Below, piece after piece: positions 34,383 to 43,806 of a stretch of 64,000 bases of DNA. The first letter of the stretch is position 1. Each line of letters starts with the position of its first letter. Source of the DNA: an uncultured Lachnospiraceae bacterium (lineage in GTDB: Bacteria > Bacillota > Clostridia > Lachnospirales > Lachnospiraceae); assembly GCA_948794795.1 (NCBI GenBank), contig CAQGLR010000006.1:1-64000 (forward strand). Reading direction: 5' to 3'. The notes under the pieces are model-generated. The model saw nothing but the letters and a program-made list of their open reading frames with translations, had not been told where the DNA came from and ran no database searches. Position numbers and translations under genes: made by a program.

Positions 34383-35099
34383 TCAGTTTCTATAAAATTT
34401 TATAAATGCTTCATTCACTCTGTTATAAAGTCTCCTGCTTACAGGAACTTCTATCTGGAACCCTGTATTACCATCTGCAAGTATAAGGCTGTTTTTACCT
34501 ATTGTGGCTACATGCATAAGATTTACTAATACGCCCCTGTGGCATGTTACAAAATACCCTTCCTGTAATTCCTTTTCTGCTTCTTTTAAAGAAGAATATA
34601 CCTCAAATTCCCCTCTCTCTGTAGTATATACCAGTTTATGTGAAAATACTTCAATTTTATATATTTCCTTTTGTAAAAGTTTTAACATTGTTTCCCCTGT
34701 ATCAAGTATTATATATGGTTCCTGGATATCTGTTTTCTCATATATCCTGTCAAGACATTTTCCCACTTTACCAGTATCCACTGGTTTAAGAAGGTAATTC
34801 ACCGCATCAACTTCATATCCTTCCATAACATACTCTTTTTCTCCTGTCACAAATACAATAAAAACATTATTATTCATGCTTCTAAGTCTTTTTGCCAGGG
34901 TTACGCCGTCTTCACCTGGCATTTTAATATCCAGGAAAAGCGCATCATAAACATTATCATCCAATGAAAACAAAAATGAAGCTGCATCACCAAAAGAAAC
35001 TACATCAACTGGAAGTTTTTTATCTGCTGCCCAGTCCCGTATTGCCATACAAAGCCAGTCTGCTTCTTCTTTCTGGTCCTCACAAACTGCAATCTTCAT
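34383..35099 (-). CDS. LytTR-family response regulator
   Basis: The 238-residue regulator has a receiver domain (MKIAVCEDQ at the start, phosphoacceptor aspartate in DALFLDIKMPG near residue 56) and a C-terminal LytTR DNA-binding domain (IYKIEVFSHKLVYTT and FVTCHRGVLVNLMHV). The ATG at 35097-35099 follows AAGGAGGG, and a longer frame to 35165 lacks a ribosome site. It pairs with the downstream GHKL kinase. Targets may include the adjacent ABC exporter operon, by proximity only. Confidence 0.93.
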   Translation of the reverse strand: MKIAVCEDQKEEADWLCMAIRDWAADKKLPVDVVSFGDAASFLFSLDDNVYDALFLDIKMPGEDGVTLAKRLRSMNNNVFIVFVTGEKEYVMEGYEVDAVNYLLKPVDTGKVGKCLDRIYEKTDIQEPYIILDTGETMLKLLQKEIYKIEVFSHKLVYTTERGEFEVYSSLKEAEKELQEGYFVTCHRGVLVNLMHVATIGKNSLILADGNTGFQIEVPVSRRLYNRVNEAFIKFYRN

Positions 35100-35373
35100 A
35101 TAAAATTCCCTCCTTAAATTATAGTATTGGTGTCCTCTATATTTTATTGGATAATATATGTGCATATTATAATGTATGTATTAATGCTTTTCAAGTTAAT
35201 TACTTATACAATCTGCACAAATAATATATTTATCTGGAAAATCCCCAGCATACAGCGGATTTACATATTTGTATATATAAATAGATTAAAAACTGCGTCC
35301 GTTGCGTTTCTAATCTATATATATTATAATGGAAATATTAAGTAATTATATAAAAAGCTGGGAGGACAATAAG

Positions 35374-35949
35374 ATGAATGAAATACAGGACGAAAGATAC
35401 CATATAGCTGATGAAGCCATATATGACGCATTTTTTTTAATTTTAAAAGAAAAAGAATTAGATAAAATCACTGTATCTGATGTAATAAAAAAAGCAGGAA
35501 TTGTGAGAAGTACATTTTATAACCATTACGAAAATATTCCAGACCTGGTAGATGCTATTGAAAACAAAACTATAAATGATATATTCTCTCTTATGAATAC
35601 ATTCCATCCCAAAAATGACTGGGATATATGTAAATCATATTATTTAACTATATGTGAATATACCATGACAAATCCATTTTTAGCAAATCTTCTTTCCAAT
35701 CCAAGGAAAGATGCATTTTTTGAGAAAGTTGTTACCATGTTCCACCACTACGTAAAAAAAGTGACACAAAGCACTACAACTTCGCATCACAATAGCGAAG
35801 AACTATCATATATGATTGCCTCTACTATTGGCAGTACCATTGGTGTCCTTCACAAATGGACAAAAGACAATTTCCAGATTTCTGCCGAAACCATTGCTAA
35901 TATACTGACACAAACTTTTATATCAGGAATGCTCCCTTACATATTGTAG
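35374..35949 (+). CDS. TetR/AcrR-family transcriptional regulator
   Basis: The 191-residue regulator has the N-terminal TetR HTH (ITVSDVIKKAGIVRSTFYNHYEN, about residues 32-54) and an effector-binding domain of the TetR_C type. GGGAGG lies 8 nt before the ATG at 35374. An in-frame ATG at 35329 has none. It is transcribed toward the acyl-ligase/ACP/condensation genes and shares a terminator with them, so it is a plausible local regulator of that cluster, perhaps responding to an acyl compound. Confidence 0.9.
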   Translation: MNEIQDERYHIADEAIYDAFFLILKEKELDKITVSDVIKKAGIVRSTFYNHYENIPDLVDAIENKTINDIFSLMNTFHPKNDWDICKSYYLTICEYTMTNPFLANLLSNPRKDAFFEKVVTMFHHYVKKVTQSTTTSHHNSEELSYMIASTIGSTIGVLHKWTKDNFQISAETIANILTQTFISGMLPYIL

Positions 35950-35960
35950 GGAGCATTCCT
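35925..35960. terminator. Strong bidirectional terminator
   Basis: AGGAATGCTCCCT (35925-35937) and AGGGAGCATTCCT (35948-35960) form a perfect 13-bp stem with a 10-nt loop. The left arm lies within the last TetR codons and the stop is in the stem. T-rich sequence follows on the plus strand. It separates convergent genes. Confidence 0.8.
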
Positions 35961-35978
35961 TCCTTTTACAATTTTATA

Positions 35979-37538
35979 TTATGCTATTGGAAGCGGCTCA
36001 TCAATTAAAGCTTCCTGTCTCTTAATTTTCTTTGTTGAACTTCTGATAAATGGGTTTTTCCTGATTATAAGCCCTGTAATCTGGCGGTAAGTAGGCTGGT
36101 TTTTATTATACTTGTCTATAAATGCCTGTAATGCTGTTTTTATTGCTTCTTCATCAAGCCCCTTAGCAGCAACAACATCCTGGTCTGGATAAATCCTTGC
36201 AGCCAGGCCGTTATCTTCACCTGTTACAATTACTTCACCTACAAGTGCGTCAAGGGCTAATTTATTTTCAATTTCTTCTGGGGAAATATTTTCTCCATTT
36301 GAAAGGATAATAAGATTCTTTACACGTCCATTAATAAACAAGAAACCATCTTCATCCATATATCCCTTATCTCCTGTATGAAGCCATCCATCCTTTAATG
36401 TTTCAGCAGTTTCTTCTGGCATCTGGTAATACCCTTTCATAACACTGCTGCCCTTTACAAGAATTTCTCCGTTTTCAAATTTAATCTCAGCATTAGGAAG
36501 TGGTTTCCCAATAGAACCTGCTTTATGGGTTTCTGGTGTATTAGAACTAATTACTGGTGAGCACTCTGACATACCATATCCCTCAAGGACTTCTACCCCA
36601 TATTCTGCAAATTTATCAATATAATATGGGTCAAGATGTGCACCACCTGTAAATATTATTTTAAGATTGCCGCCAAATACATTATCTGCTACAGCCATTT
36701 TAGGAATTGCAGGGTCTACACTGGCAAGCCTCTTATAGATTGTTTCAATCATCATTGGCACCATAAGCATAACTTGTGGTTTAAATACACCCATGTTTTT
36801 CACCATATGCAGAAGTGAATCATTAATACATATAGTAGTACCAAGGGAAAATCCTTTAAGCCAGTCCATAACCAGGCAGAACGCATGGTGGATTGGAAGC
36901 ACACTTAATAATATACTTCCAGGCTCTGTAGTATAATCAACAGAAAGCACATTAGTTGCCAGGTTGTCCTGTGTCAGCATTACTCCCTTGCTTTTTCCTG
37001 TTGTTCCAGATGTAAAGATAATTGTTGCTACATCATCTGGAGCTGGCCTGTCTGCGTCAGTGCTGCTATTTGCGGAAGCCGCTTTAAGTCCTGCCAGTGA
37101 TGCAGTCTTTTCATTTGGAGAGTCTGGTTCTTCTTCCTGGAGTATCCATACTTTCCTAAGTTTAGGACATTCTGCTAAAATCCCGTCTAAAAGTGATATA
37201 TTCTTAGGGCTTAAAAAGAGAGCCTCTGAATCTGAACGGTTTATAAGGTCAGTTAAATCTTCTGCTGGAAGTCCTGCATCAAGTGGCACTGCAACTGTAT
37301 TTCCTGTAATAATAGCCAGATAACTTTCAATCCATTCTACAGAACTTGTTCCAATCAGGGAAATATGCTTTCCTTTGAACCCTTCTGCCAGCAAACCTTT
37401 TCTTATTGTTATAACATTATCCATCAGTTCACTATAGCTTCTCTCAAGGATATCCTTCTTTTTAAGCCATTTTACAGCTTTAATATCTGCAAATTTCTTT
37501 ACACTGTCTTCTAATATATCACGTATAAGTATTCCCAT
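35979..37538 (-). CDS. Stand-alone acyl-AMP ligase (long-chain acyl-CoA/ACP synthetase family)
   Basis: The 519-residue adenylate-forming enzyme has the P-loop TSGTTGKSKGV near residue 180, YGMSECSPVIS near 325, the hinge region GWLHTGD near 390 and the C-terminal catalytic lysine region STKKIKRQ. It should activate a carboxylic acid as the acyl-AMP and load it on CoA or, given context, on the adjacent carrier protein. ATG 37538 has AGGAGG 10 nt upstream, and a TTG at 37547 is less well placed. It is the third gene of condensation-ACP-ligase. A medium or long fatty acid substrate is suggested by family resemblance, not proven. Confidence 0.9.
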   Translation of the reverse strand: MGILIRDILEDSVKKFADIKAVKWLKKKDILERSYSELMDNVITIRKGLLAEGFKGKHISLIGTSSVEWIESYLAIITGNTVAVPLDAGLPAEDLTDLINRSDSEALFLSPKNISLLDGILAECPKLRKVWILQEEEPDSPNEKTASLAGLKAASANSSTDADRPAPDDVATIIFTSGTTGKSKGVMLTQDNLATNVLSVDYTTEPGSILLSVLPIHHAFCLVMDWLKGFSLGTTICINDSLLHMVKNMGVFKPQVMLMVPMMIETIYKRLASVDPAIPKMAVADNVFGGNLKIIFTGGAHLDPYYIDKFAEYGVEVLEGYGMSECSPVISSNTPETHKAGSIGKPLPNAEIKFENGEILVKGSSVMKGYYQMPEETAETLKDGWLHTGDKGYMDEDGFLFINGRVKNLIILSNGENISPEEIENKLALDALVGEVIVTGEDNGLAARIYPDQDVVAAKGLDEEAIKTALQAFIDKYNKNQPTYRQITGLIIRKNPFIRSSTKKIKRQEALIDEPLPIA

Positions 37539-37552
37539 ATCTGCCAAACCTC

Positions 37553-37783
37553 CTATTGTAATCTTTCCAATAGTTCAAGAGCCTCTCCAACTGTAAGAAC
37601 CTTTAATGCATCCTCCTCCTCAAGCTCTATGTCAAATGTATCTTCAAGCTCTCCTAAGAAAGACATAAAATCAAGGGAACTAAACCCTAAATCTTCCCTG
37701 AACCTCATATCATTATTCATTTCATCTGGTTTTACCTCGCAATACTGTGCTACTATTGTTTTAAACTGCATTTCCTGTGTCAT
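37553..37783 (-). CDS. Dedicated acyl/peptidyl carrier protein
   Basis: The 76-residue carrier protein has the phosphopantetheine serine in LGFSSLDFMSF (about residues 32-42), where the usual DSL is SSL, and the expected four-helix pattern with an acidic surface (ELEEEDALKV). It differs from the housekeeping carrier protein at the right edge of the window, so it is pathway-specific. It starts 73 bp after the condensation enzyme and ends 14 bp before the ligase start. The sequence fits either a NRPS-type or a specialised acyl carrier. Confidence 0.92.
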   Translation of the reverse strand: MTQEMQFKTIVAQYCEVKPDEMNNDMRFREDLGFSSLDFMSFLGELEDTFDIELEEEDALKVLTVGEALELLERLQ

Positions 37784-37856
37784 TTTTTCCTCCTTATTGG
37801 TGTACTGCTGCTAATTATTATAAAAATGGGCAGCAGTAATAAACATTGCCTGGCTT

Positions 37857-39242
37857 TTAAACCTGTTCCATAATTTCCCCTATACTCATATCTGGTTCTG
37901 CAATTCCCTTAAAGAGAATACGCATCATATAGTAATAGAGAAGTTCCATATCATGTTCTTCTAAATGTGCTACCTGGTAATGGTAAGAGAAATTCATTCC
38001 TCCATTTTCAGTATGTGATACAGTTAAATACATTTTCTTAGTAGCTGCACCATTGGCGAACCATTTAGAATGTTGTGGGATATTTACAAGGTGTGGGTTA
38101 TCCATCTTAACTGGCATTGGCTGGTATGTGAGATAACAACTTTCATAAGTAGTATTTTCTGGCGTTTTATATCGTTTTCTCATTTCATCTTCAATCAATG
38201 CAGGGTCGTAATTACTGTGCATATAAATTTTATTCTGTACGTTTTGTATCTCATATGCAGCTGACATAAAGTCTGTTTCAAGCGGGATTACTGTCCTGCA
38301 TGGGAACATAATTGTCCTGCTGCCGCCGGATGTCCACTCATCATGTGTTGAACGTCTTGAAATAAAGTTCTGGATTGTAATATCTTCCTGTCCATTATTT
38401 ACCTTTGACAGATAAGTCCTGATACCAAGCAACAAAAGATTTGTCATAGATAACTGGTGGTTCATGCAGAAATCCATAAGGTTCTTTGTTGGTCCTGGCT
38501 CCAGATAATAGTCTTTAACATCTACAAATAAATTCTTTAATTCTATATCTGCTGCCCTTAACTTTTTATTGCCATGCAGCTTCCTTGCCTCTTCAAGAAC
38601 AGAAGGTCCCTGGATATCAGAATACAATGGCTCTCCTAAGGCGTCAAGCTGGTCATCCCAGAACTTCTTATCCTTTGCAAAACGCTTCTCATTATTTGCC
38701 TTTTTTAAATCTTTATCAAGGACTGTTTCAAAATCTGCCAGGTCATCAGGATATGCCGAGTTAAACCTGTAATGGGTATAAAGCTGCATTAAGTCATTAA
38801 TCATTACTACCAGTCCACATGAATCAATAAGCCTGTGGTCCATATGGATGAAAAATCCATTATATCCTTCTGGAAGTTTCATCATTGATATATCACACAT
38901 CGGGATATCATCACCATCAAAAGTCTGGTATGCCCATTGCTGCATTAATTTGTCTGCATCTGCCATACTCATGCCAGATAAGTCCTTAATTGGAATATCC
39001 CTGTTATCACTTTTTACAATATACTGTTTTACTTCTCCATTTTTATCTGGCTTTGTAAAACGTACTCTCATACAACCATAGCGTTCTAATTCTAATTGGA
39101 TACATTTTTTAAAAAGACCAAAATCTATAGGTGATTTTAGAGATGCTATAACGCTGACTCCTGAAACCTGCTGTGTTTTGTATTTCAAAATCCAGTTATG
39201 ATGCATTTTCTGTGCTGCTGTTAAAGGATAATACTCTTGCAT
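37857..39242 (-). CDS. Stand-alone condensation-domain enzyme
   Basis: The 461-residue protein has the NRPS condensation/acyltransferase (CoA-dependent acyltransferase-like) fold. The N-terminus reads YPLTAAQKMHH, as in condensation domains. The catalytic histidine motif is HMDHRLIDSCG (HxxxD) near residue 133. NFISRRSTHDEW near 292 corresponds to the solvent-channel region. It carries no other domain. Together with the free carrier protein and ligase it should join an activated acyl group to an amine, alcohol or second carrier-bound unit. AGGAGG lies before the ATG. The acceptor is unknown. Confidence 0.85.
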   Translation of the reverse strand: MQEYYPLTAAQKMHHNWILKYKTQQVSGVSVIASLKSPIDFGLFKKCIQLELERYGCMRVRFTKPDKNGEVKQYIVKSDNRDIPIKDLSGMSMADADKLMQQWAYQTFDGDDIPMCDISMMKLPEGYNGFFIHMDHRLIDSCGLVVMINDLMQLYTHYRFNSAYPDDLADFETVLDKDLKKANNEKRFAKDKKFWDDQLDALGEPLYSDIQGPSVLEEARKLHGNKKLRAADIELKNLFVDVKDYYLEPGPTKNLMDFCMNHQLSMTNLLLLGIRTYLSKVNNGQEDITIQNFISRRSTHDEWTSGGSRTIMFPCRTVIPLETDFMSAAYEIQNVQNKIYMHSNYDPALIEDEMRKRYKTPENTTYESCYLTYQPMPVKMDNPHLVNIPQHSKWFANGAATKKMYLTVSHTENGGMNFSYHYQVAHLEEHDMELLYYYMMRILFKGIAEPDMSIGEIMEQV

Positions 39243-39506
39243 TTATAAATCCTCCTAATCATGTTTCCCTCTGTTATCATTTATTCTAAAGAAACGTTAC
39301 CACATTTTATTTTTTATTTCTACCCCCTAAAGGACTTAACAAACATTTTGCCCCAAATTGTCCAAGACCTTGCATACAATGGATGGCAAATATTGTTACA
39401 TATGGATGTGTTTGAAAAATAAATACTTTACAGGTTATGTGGCTCTGGCAATTCCAAAATTTTACTAATAAAACACCAGTTTCATAAAAACTGGTGCCAT
39501 TAAACT
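39243..39506. other. Intergenic region with a transposon fragment (39401-39462) and a terminator (39474-39496)
   Basis: Positions 39401-39462 align with 23704-23766 inside the inverted-repeat element at about 80 percent identity, including the shared TTATGTGGCTCTGGCAA, but no terminal repeats remain. CACCAGTTT (39474-39482) and AAACTGGTG (39488-39496) form a 9-bp hairpin behind the hydrolase gene, followed on the minus strand by a short T-rich stretch. Confidence 0.55.
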
Positions 39507-40472
39507 TTAATCATATTTTTCAAAAAAACCTGATAACTTTTCCCTGTATAATCCTGGCTTTTCATATGCACTGCAAAGATGTCTTGCTTCTGATATTATC
39601 AGAAGCTCCTTGGGAGCCTGGCATACAGAATAATTATATATAGAATTCTTATAATTTACATAAGTATCCTCTTCACCGTGAAAAAATAAAACTGGTCTTT
39701 TATTTTTCTCCAAAGCTTTTGTTGTGTCTGCATCTTTCATACGGAAACCTGCTAATACCCTGCAGAACAAGTCCAGACGGAACAGCATCAGCCCAATCCA
39801 GTGCAGATGGAACCAGTCCGCTGCCATATCCTTAACCTGCCCTTTCATAGAACGGAACCCACAGTCTGCAACCAGCCCCCTTACCTCTGCAGGCAGTTTA
39901 TGCCCTGATGCCATAAGTACAGCCGCCGCACCCATAGATTCCCCATAAAGATATATAGGAAGCCTCTTTTTATTACGTTTTGCAATATAATATGCCCATC
40001 CCTGCACATCATACTGTTCCCATGCACCAAATGTAATGTACTCCCCCTGGCTCGCACCACAGCATCTCTGGTCAATAAAAAGCAGGTTGCAATTATTCTC
40101 GTGCATAAACTTTGCAGTATATGCAAAATCACCAAAACCACTGCCTTTATATCCATGGCTTAATAATACAAACCGTTTTGGATTTTCTGCTGGCAGATAA
40201 TATGCATGCAGTACCAGCCCATCCTTGCTTTCCATATAACAATCCTGCATATCCTGCTGCATGCACCATGCCTTGCCCTCTTCATATTCCTTTTCAAACT
40301 TATGTCTTGGATGGTTAAGTTTTATATGGGATAACTGGAACCATTTCTTTCTCATAAGCTTTTTCTGTTCTTTACAACGTACTATCGTTTTAAAAAAGGA
40401 CCATCCAGCTGCCATAAATACACTGGCGGCTACAGAAGCTGCCCCTAATACTTTAATCACCTTATCTCTCAT
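39507..40472 (-). CDS. Membrane-anchored alpha/beta hydrolase
   Basis: The 321-residue protein has an N-terminal hydrophobic segment (VLGAASVAASVFMAAGW) that should anchor it in the membrane or export it. The hydrolase domain contains LLSHGYKGSG near residue 98, the nucleophile elbow YGESMGA near 170, FFHGEEDTYV with the acid residue near 268 and a histidine in EARHLCSAY near 297. It resembles lysophospholipase or BAAT/YqkD-like hydrolases. It lies just upstream of the condensation gene on the same strand and may release or remodel the product of that pathway, though its own terminator argues for separate transcription. Confidence 0.85.
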   Translation of the reverse strand: MRDKVIKVLGAASVAASVFMAAGWSFFKTIVRCKEQKKLMRKKWFQLSHIKLNHPRHKFEKEYEEGKAWCMQQDMQDCYMESKDGLVLHAYYLPAENPKRFVLLSHGYKGSGFGDFAYTAKFMHENNCNLLFIDQRCCGASQGEYITFGAWEQYDVQGWAYYIAKRNKKRLPIYLYGESMGAAAVLMASGHKLPAEVRGLVADCGFRSMKGQVKDMAADWFHLHWIGLMLFRLDLFCRVLAGFRMKDADTTKALEKNKRPVLFFHGEEDTYVNYKNSIYNYSVCQAPKELLIISEARHLCSAYEKPGLYREKLSGFFEKYD

Positions 40473-41148
40473 AATAATCCCCCATGTCACATTCTACAGC
40501 CCAAATAGTATAGCAGGACAAGCCTGCTTTAGAAAAACGCTGTTTCTGCGTTTTCCAAGGTTAAAGTATAATAATTGTTAGACAGCGTTTTTTGCCGGTT
40601 TATAATCATTTACCAACCTATATACCTGGCCTTTTTTATTTTAGAATATTACCTTATAAGTTAAATACCATCTGCACAAATCTTACTGCTTATGCAGATA
40701 ATGGTAGTTTAACCAGAATTTATTATAATATTTTTATATAAAAAAAGCAAATTTATTACATAATATGATAATGTAACTTTACTTGGGGAATTTTTGCAAA
40801 AGAATGGCAAATAGAGCTCCTTGTTATGGTATAATATAAAAAAGAAGTATTATTTATTATAATTTTCAAATTAGCTAACTTCTTTAACTTAAAACTTATT
40901 AATCAAAAATAGATAAATTAAAAAAATTTACATTTGACATTATGTCTAAAAAATAGCCGCCCTGTCTGGACAACTGTGCGGCTATTTTAGTCAATCATTA
41001 TCCAGGCTAACCGTCTGCCGGTAAAACCCTCTTCATGCTTAATATAACACAATGCCAAGTAAATTCCAAGCATTTTCCACTGGTTTTATAGTGTAACCAA
41101 TTAAAATAATTTTGTTTACATGTTATTTTTATTTTAAATGAAATACAA
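40473..41148. other. Gene-free region with an inverted repeat, a possible small RNA and a terminator
   Basis: This 676-bp AT-rich gap has no convincing protein gene. AAAAACGCTGT near 40532 is complementary to ACAGCGTTTTT near 40581. A plus-strand extended -10 (TGGTATAAT, 40827-40835) lies about 115 bp before a strong hairpin, AAAATAGCCGC (40950-40960) and GCGGCTATTTT (40978-40988). On the minus strand the hairpin is followed by TTTTTT, so it should terminate the leucine-rich repeat gene. On the plus strand it could end a short RNA of about 150 nt. Confidence 0.4.
40943..40988 (-). terminator. Terminator hairpin, AAAATAGCCGC/GCGGCTATTTT
   Basis: A perfect 11-bp stem encloses a 17-nt loop that itself contains a TGTC/GACA pairing. 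It is followed by TTTTTT on the minus strand and preceded by TTTT in the plus-strand arm. It is the first terminator downstream of the gene at 41149. Confidence 0.75.
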
Positions 41149-43107
41149 TTATTTATTTTTATCTGGTGCTTTTCCAGATGGCTTATAAACATATCCATTA
41201 TTAATAATAAAATCCTTTATGCTTGTCAGATTGTATACGTTAAAATTCTCTTCTGGATATGTTGTATCCTCAAAATATATTGTACCATGCCTGCCAGTTT
41301 TATTATATGCATGAAACACTGTAGTTTTACTTATACCGCCCATACCTAGGTCAAGTAATGTACTTGGAAAATATATATTTTTTATATTGACATCAGGTTT
41401 ATAACAGGTGTAATCTGTAGCACCAAAAATAAATATAGTTCTGATACCTTCCTCAAAAGTAACTTTCTTTAATGCACTACATCCAGCAACATTTACATAA
41501 CAGCTTTCTAAGCCAGGTTTAAAAGTTAGGGATGACAGTCCTTTTGCCATTGTAAATACACCAGGCTCTATTATTTTTACCGTCCCAGGTACTACATATC
41601 CTCCTTTTCTGGCACGTGGATATGCATAAAGTTTAGTATAGTCATAACTAAAAAGTACACCATTTCTTGATTTAAAAAACTGGTTTCCTTTTTCTACAGT
41701 TATTTTCTTAAGATTAGGTGCAGCATTATAACATCCTTCCTCCAAAGATTTTCCACAGCCATATTCAAATGGGTTAAGTACAGAAACAATATCTTTTGCA
41801 TCTTTTAATGATGCTGGAAGTTTATACTCTGTAAGTTCCCCTGGAAAAAGCATTATTTTTTCTATATTTTTATCATATAAAACCCCTTTATAAGAAGTAA
41901 AGTATTTATTATCCATAACTGTTATCTCTTTAAACTTGTTCCTGCACCATTTATTCACAATTAATTCTGTATCTTTATGTATATCTAAATTTGTTTTTGC
42001 AAATGGCATAAGCCACAATATTTTATAATCACTGGAATATAGTGCTCCATCATATATTTTAAAATACTTGCTATTTTCTGGAATACTTATCTTTTTAAGT
42101 TTTAAAAGATTAAATACAAAATTGTAATTATAATGGTTATATATCGACTCATCACTTTTAATTGTCCCAACAGTTTTTAACGTTCCAGGAAGATTTAATT
42201 CTTCTAATGATATACACCCATTAAGGCAGTCAAATTTAAATTCTGTTATATTTTCATTGAAGGTAAGACTTGTAAGGTATTTACAATTTTGAAATGCATA
42301 TTTGTTTATAGAATCTATTGTTTTTGGAAGTGTATAATCCCCTTTTTTTAATCCAGGATATTTTATAATTTTTTTCATATCCTTTGAATAAAGTACACCA
42401 TCTTTGGTTGTATAATATTTATTATCATTATTGATATGAAACATAGCACTACAATTTTGGAATGCATTTTCATAAATTTTTACAATAGAACTGCCTAGAT
42501 CCAGTTCTTTTAAAGAAATACAATCTTTAAATGTTATCCCTTGTATTTGTGTTAATTCTGCACTATTGTATACATTTTCAAGTTCTGTACACCCAGAAAA
42601 ACACCCGCCTCCAATAGTTCTTACAGTAGATGGTATATTTATAGAAATTACATTGCTCCGCATAAAGGCTTTCGTTTTAATTACTTCCAGTCCATCATTT
42701 AATACAACTTCTTTAATATAACTATTATTAATAAATGCATAACTTCCAATATACTTAACAGTAACTGGTACTTTAAATAACTTGTCTTTTTTATAAGATG
42801 GGTAATAAAACAGTTCTGTCATTTTTTTATTATATAAAACACCTTTTTTGGATGTTAAAAATTTATTTTTTTCAGACACAGATACACCTGTTATATTTGC
42901 ATGCCATAAACCACCAGAATCAGGATTAAATCCTTTAATATCCTTTCCGATGTTAAGTTTACCCTTTCCCATAACTTTAGTAATTTCACCATTTCCATTA
43001 ACTACAACATTTACCTTTGCACTAGCTTTTCCAGGAATACCTAATACTATTATTGGAAATAAAAATACTGCTAGTAATATAAATATTATATATTTTGTTT
43101 TTTTCAT
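41149..43107 (-). CDS. BspA-type leucine-rich repeat surface protein
   Basis: The 652-residue protein has a signal peptide (hydrophobic core at about 7-23, cleavage probable near GKASA). It has many LRR_5/BspA repeats, recognisable as IKEVVLNDGLEVIKTKAF, SLEELNLPGTLKTVG and SSLTFKPGLESCYV. No LPXTG sorting signal or C-terminal membrane anchor is visible, so it is probably secreted or loosely bound. Such proteins often mediate adhesion. An AAGGGG ribosome site precedes the ATG. It is flanked by long AT-rich gaps, suggesting a separately acquired or expressed gene. Confidence 0.88.
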   Translation of the reverse strand: MKKTKYIIFILLAVFLFPIIVLGIPGKASAKVNVVVNGNGEITKVMGKGKLNIGKDIKGFNPDSGGLWHANITGVSVSEKNKFLTSKKGVLYNKKMTELFYYPSYKKDKLFKVPVTVKYIGSYAFINNSYIKEVVLNDGLEVIKTKAFMRSNVISINIPSTVRTIGGGCFSGCTELENVYNSAELTQIQGITFKDCISLKELDLGSSIVKIYENAFQNCSAMFHINNDNKYYTTKDGVLYSKDMKKIIKYPGLKKGDYTLPKTIDSINKYAFQNCKYLTSLTFNENITEFKFDCLNGCISLEELNLPGTLKTVGTIKSDESIYNHYNYNFVFNLLKLKKISIPENSKYFKIYDGALYSSDYKILWLMPFAKTNLDIHKDTELIVNKWCRNKFKEITVMDNKYFTSYKGVLYDKNIEKIMLFPGELTEYKLPASLKDAKDIVSVLNPFEYGCGKSLEEGCYNAAPNLKKITVEKGNQFFKSRNGVLFSYDYTKLYAYPRARKGGYVVPGTVKIIEPGVFTMAKGLSSLTFKPGLESCYVNVAGCSALKKVTFEEGIRTIFIFGATDYTCYKPDVNIKNIYFPSTLLDLGMGGISKTTVFHAYNKTGRHGTIYFEDTTYPEENFNVYNLTSIKDFIINNGYVYKPSGKAPDKNK

Positions 43108-43806
43108 AAAACCCCTTTCTTTATAAAATAATATTTAGATAATTGTGAAACTCTGAAAGCTGCATAAAAACTAGCCTTTTTGAATTTCATTTTTGTTTCT
43201 CTTCTTACCAGGTTTTGAATTTTTATATTCACTTTGCATAAAAATCTTGATACTAAACTTAATGCGTGTTTAAAATTGTTTTTTGCAAAACATATATAAC
43301 AATTTACTTAAATTTATACCAAATTAAAAAGTATAAAAAAAAACTACATTAACTAAATTAAATACAAATATAATATAAACCAGAAAGCGTAAAATATAAG
43401 AGAGAATTTTCATACACACCTTAACAGACAGAAATAATATTTCCTTATCTCTGTCTGCTTACAAAATACTATTATACAATAATTAAAATTTATTTTAATT
43501 TCTTTAAAGATTCTGCCTTAATGTGATGGTTTTAATACCATTATACAGATTACTATATATCTGCCTATAGCTAATATATACTTAATATAAAAATATTATT
43601 GTTAATTATTAATTTTCTTTTAATATAGTAATATTATATCCTTTATTATACAATAATTCAATATATTTTTTAATTTACTTATTTATTTCTTTAATAGTTT
43701 ACTTTTATTACATACTTTTACAGTAAAAATTGCATATTTTTCTTAATAGTAGATTTAATATTAAATGTTATTATCTTATAATATAAACTCTATCTATTTC
43801 ATATTT
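43108..43806. other. AT-rich gene-free region
   Basis: This 699-bp stretch is extremely AT-rich and contains no frame with protein-like composition. The only structure seen is CAGACAGA (43425-43432) facing TCTGTCTG (43450-43457), an 8-bp stem with a 17-nt loop. It also holds the upstream region of the leucine-rich repeat gene, but no clear promoter stands out in sequence this AT-rich. Confidence 0.5.
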
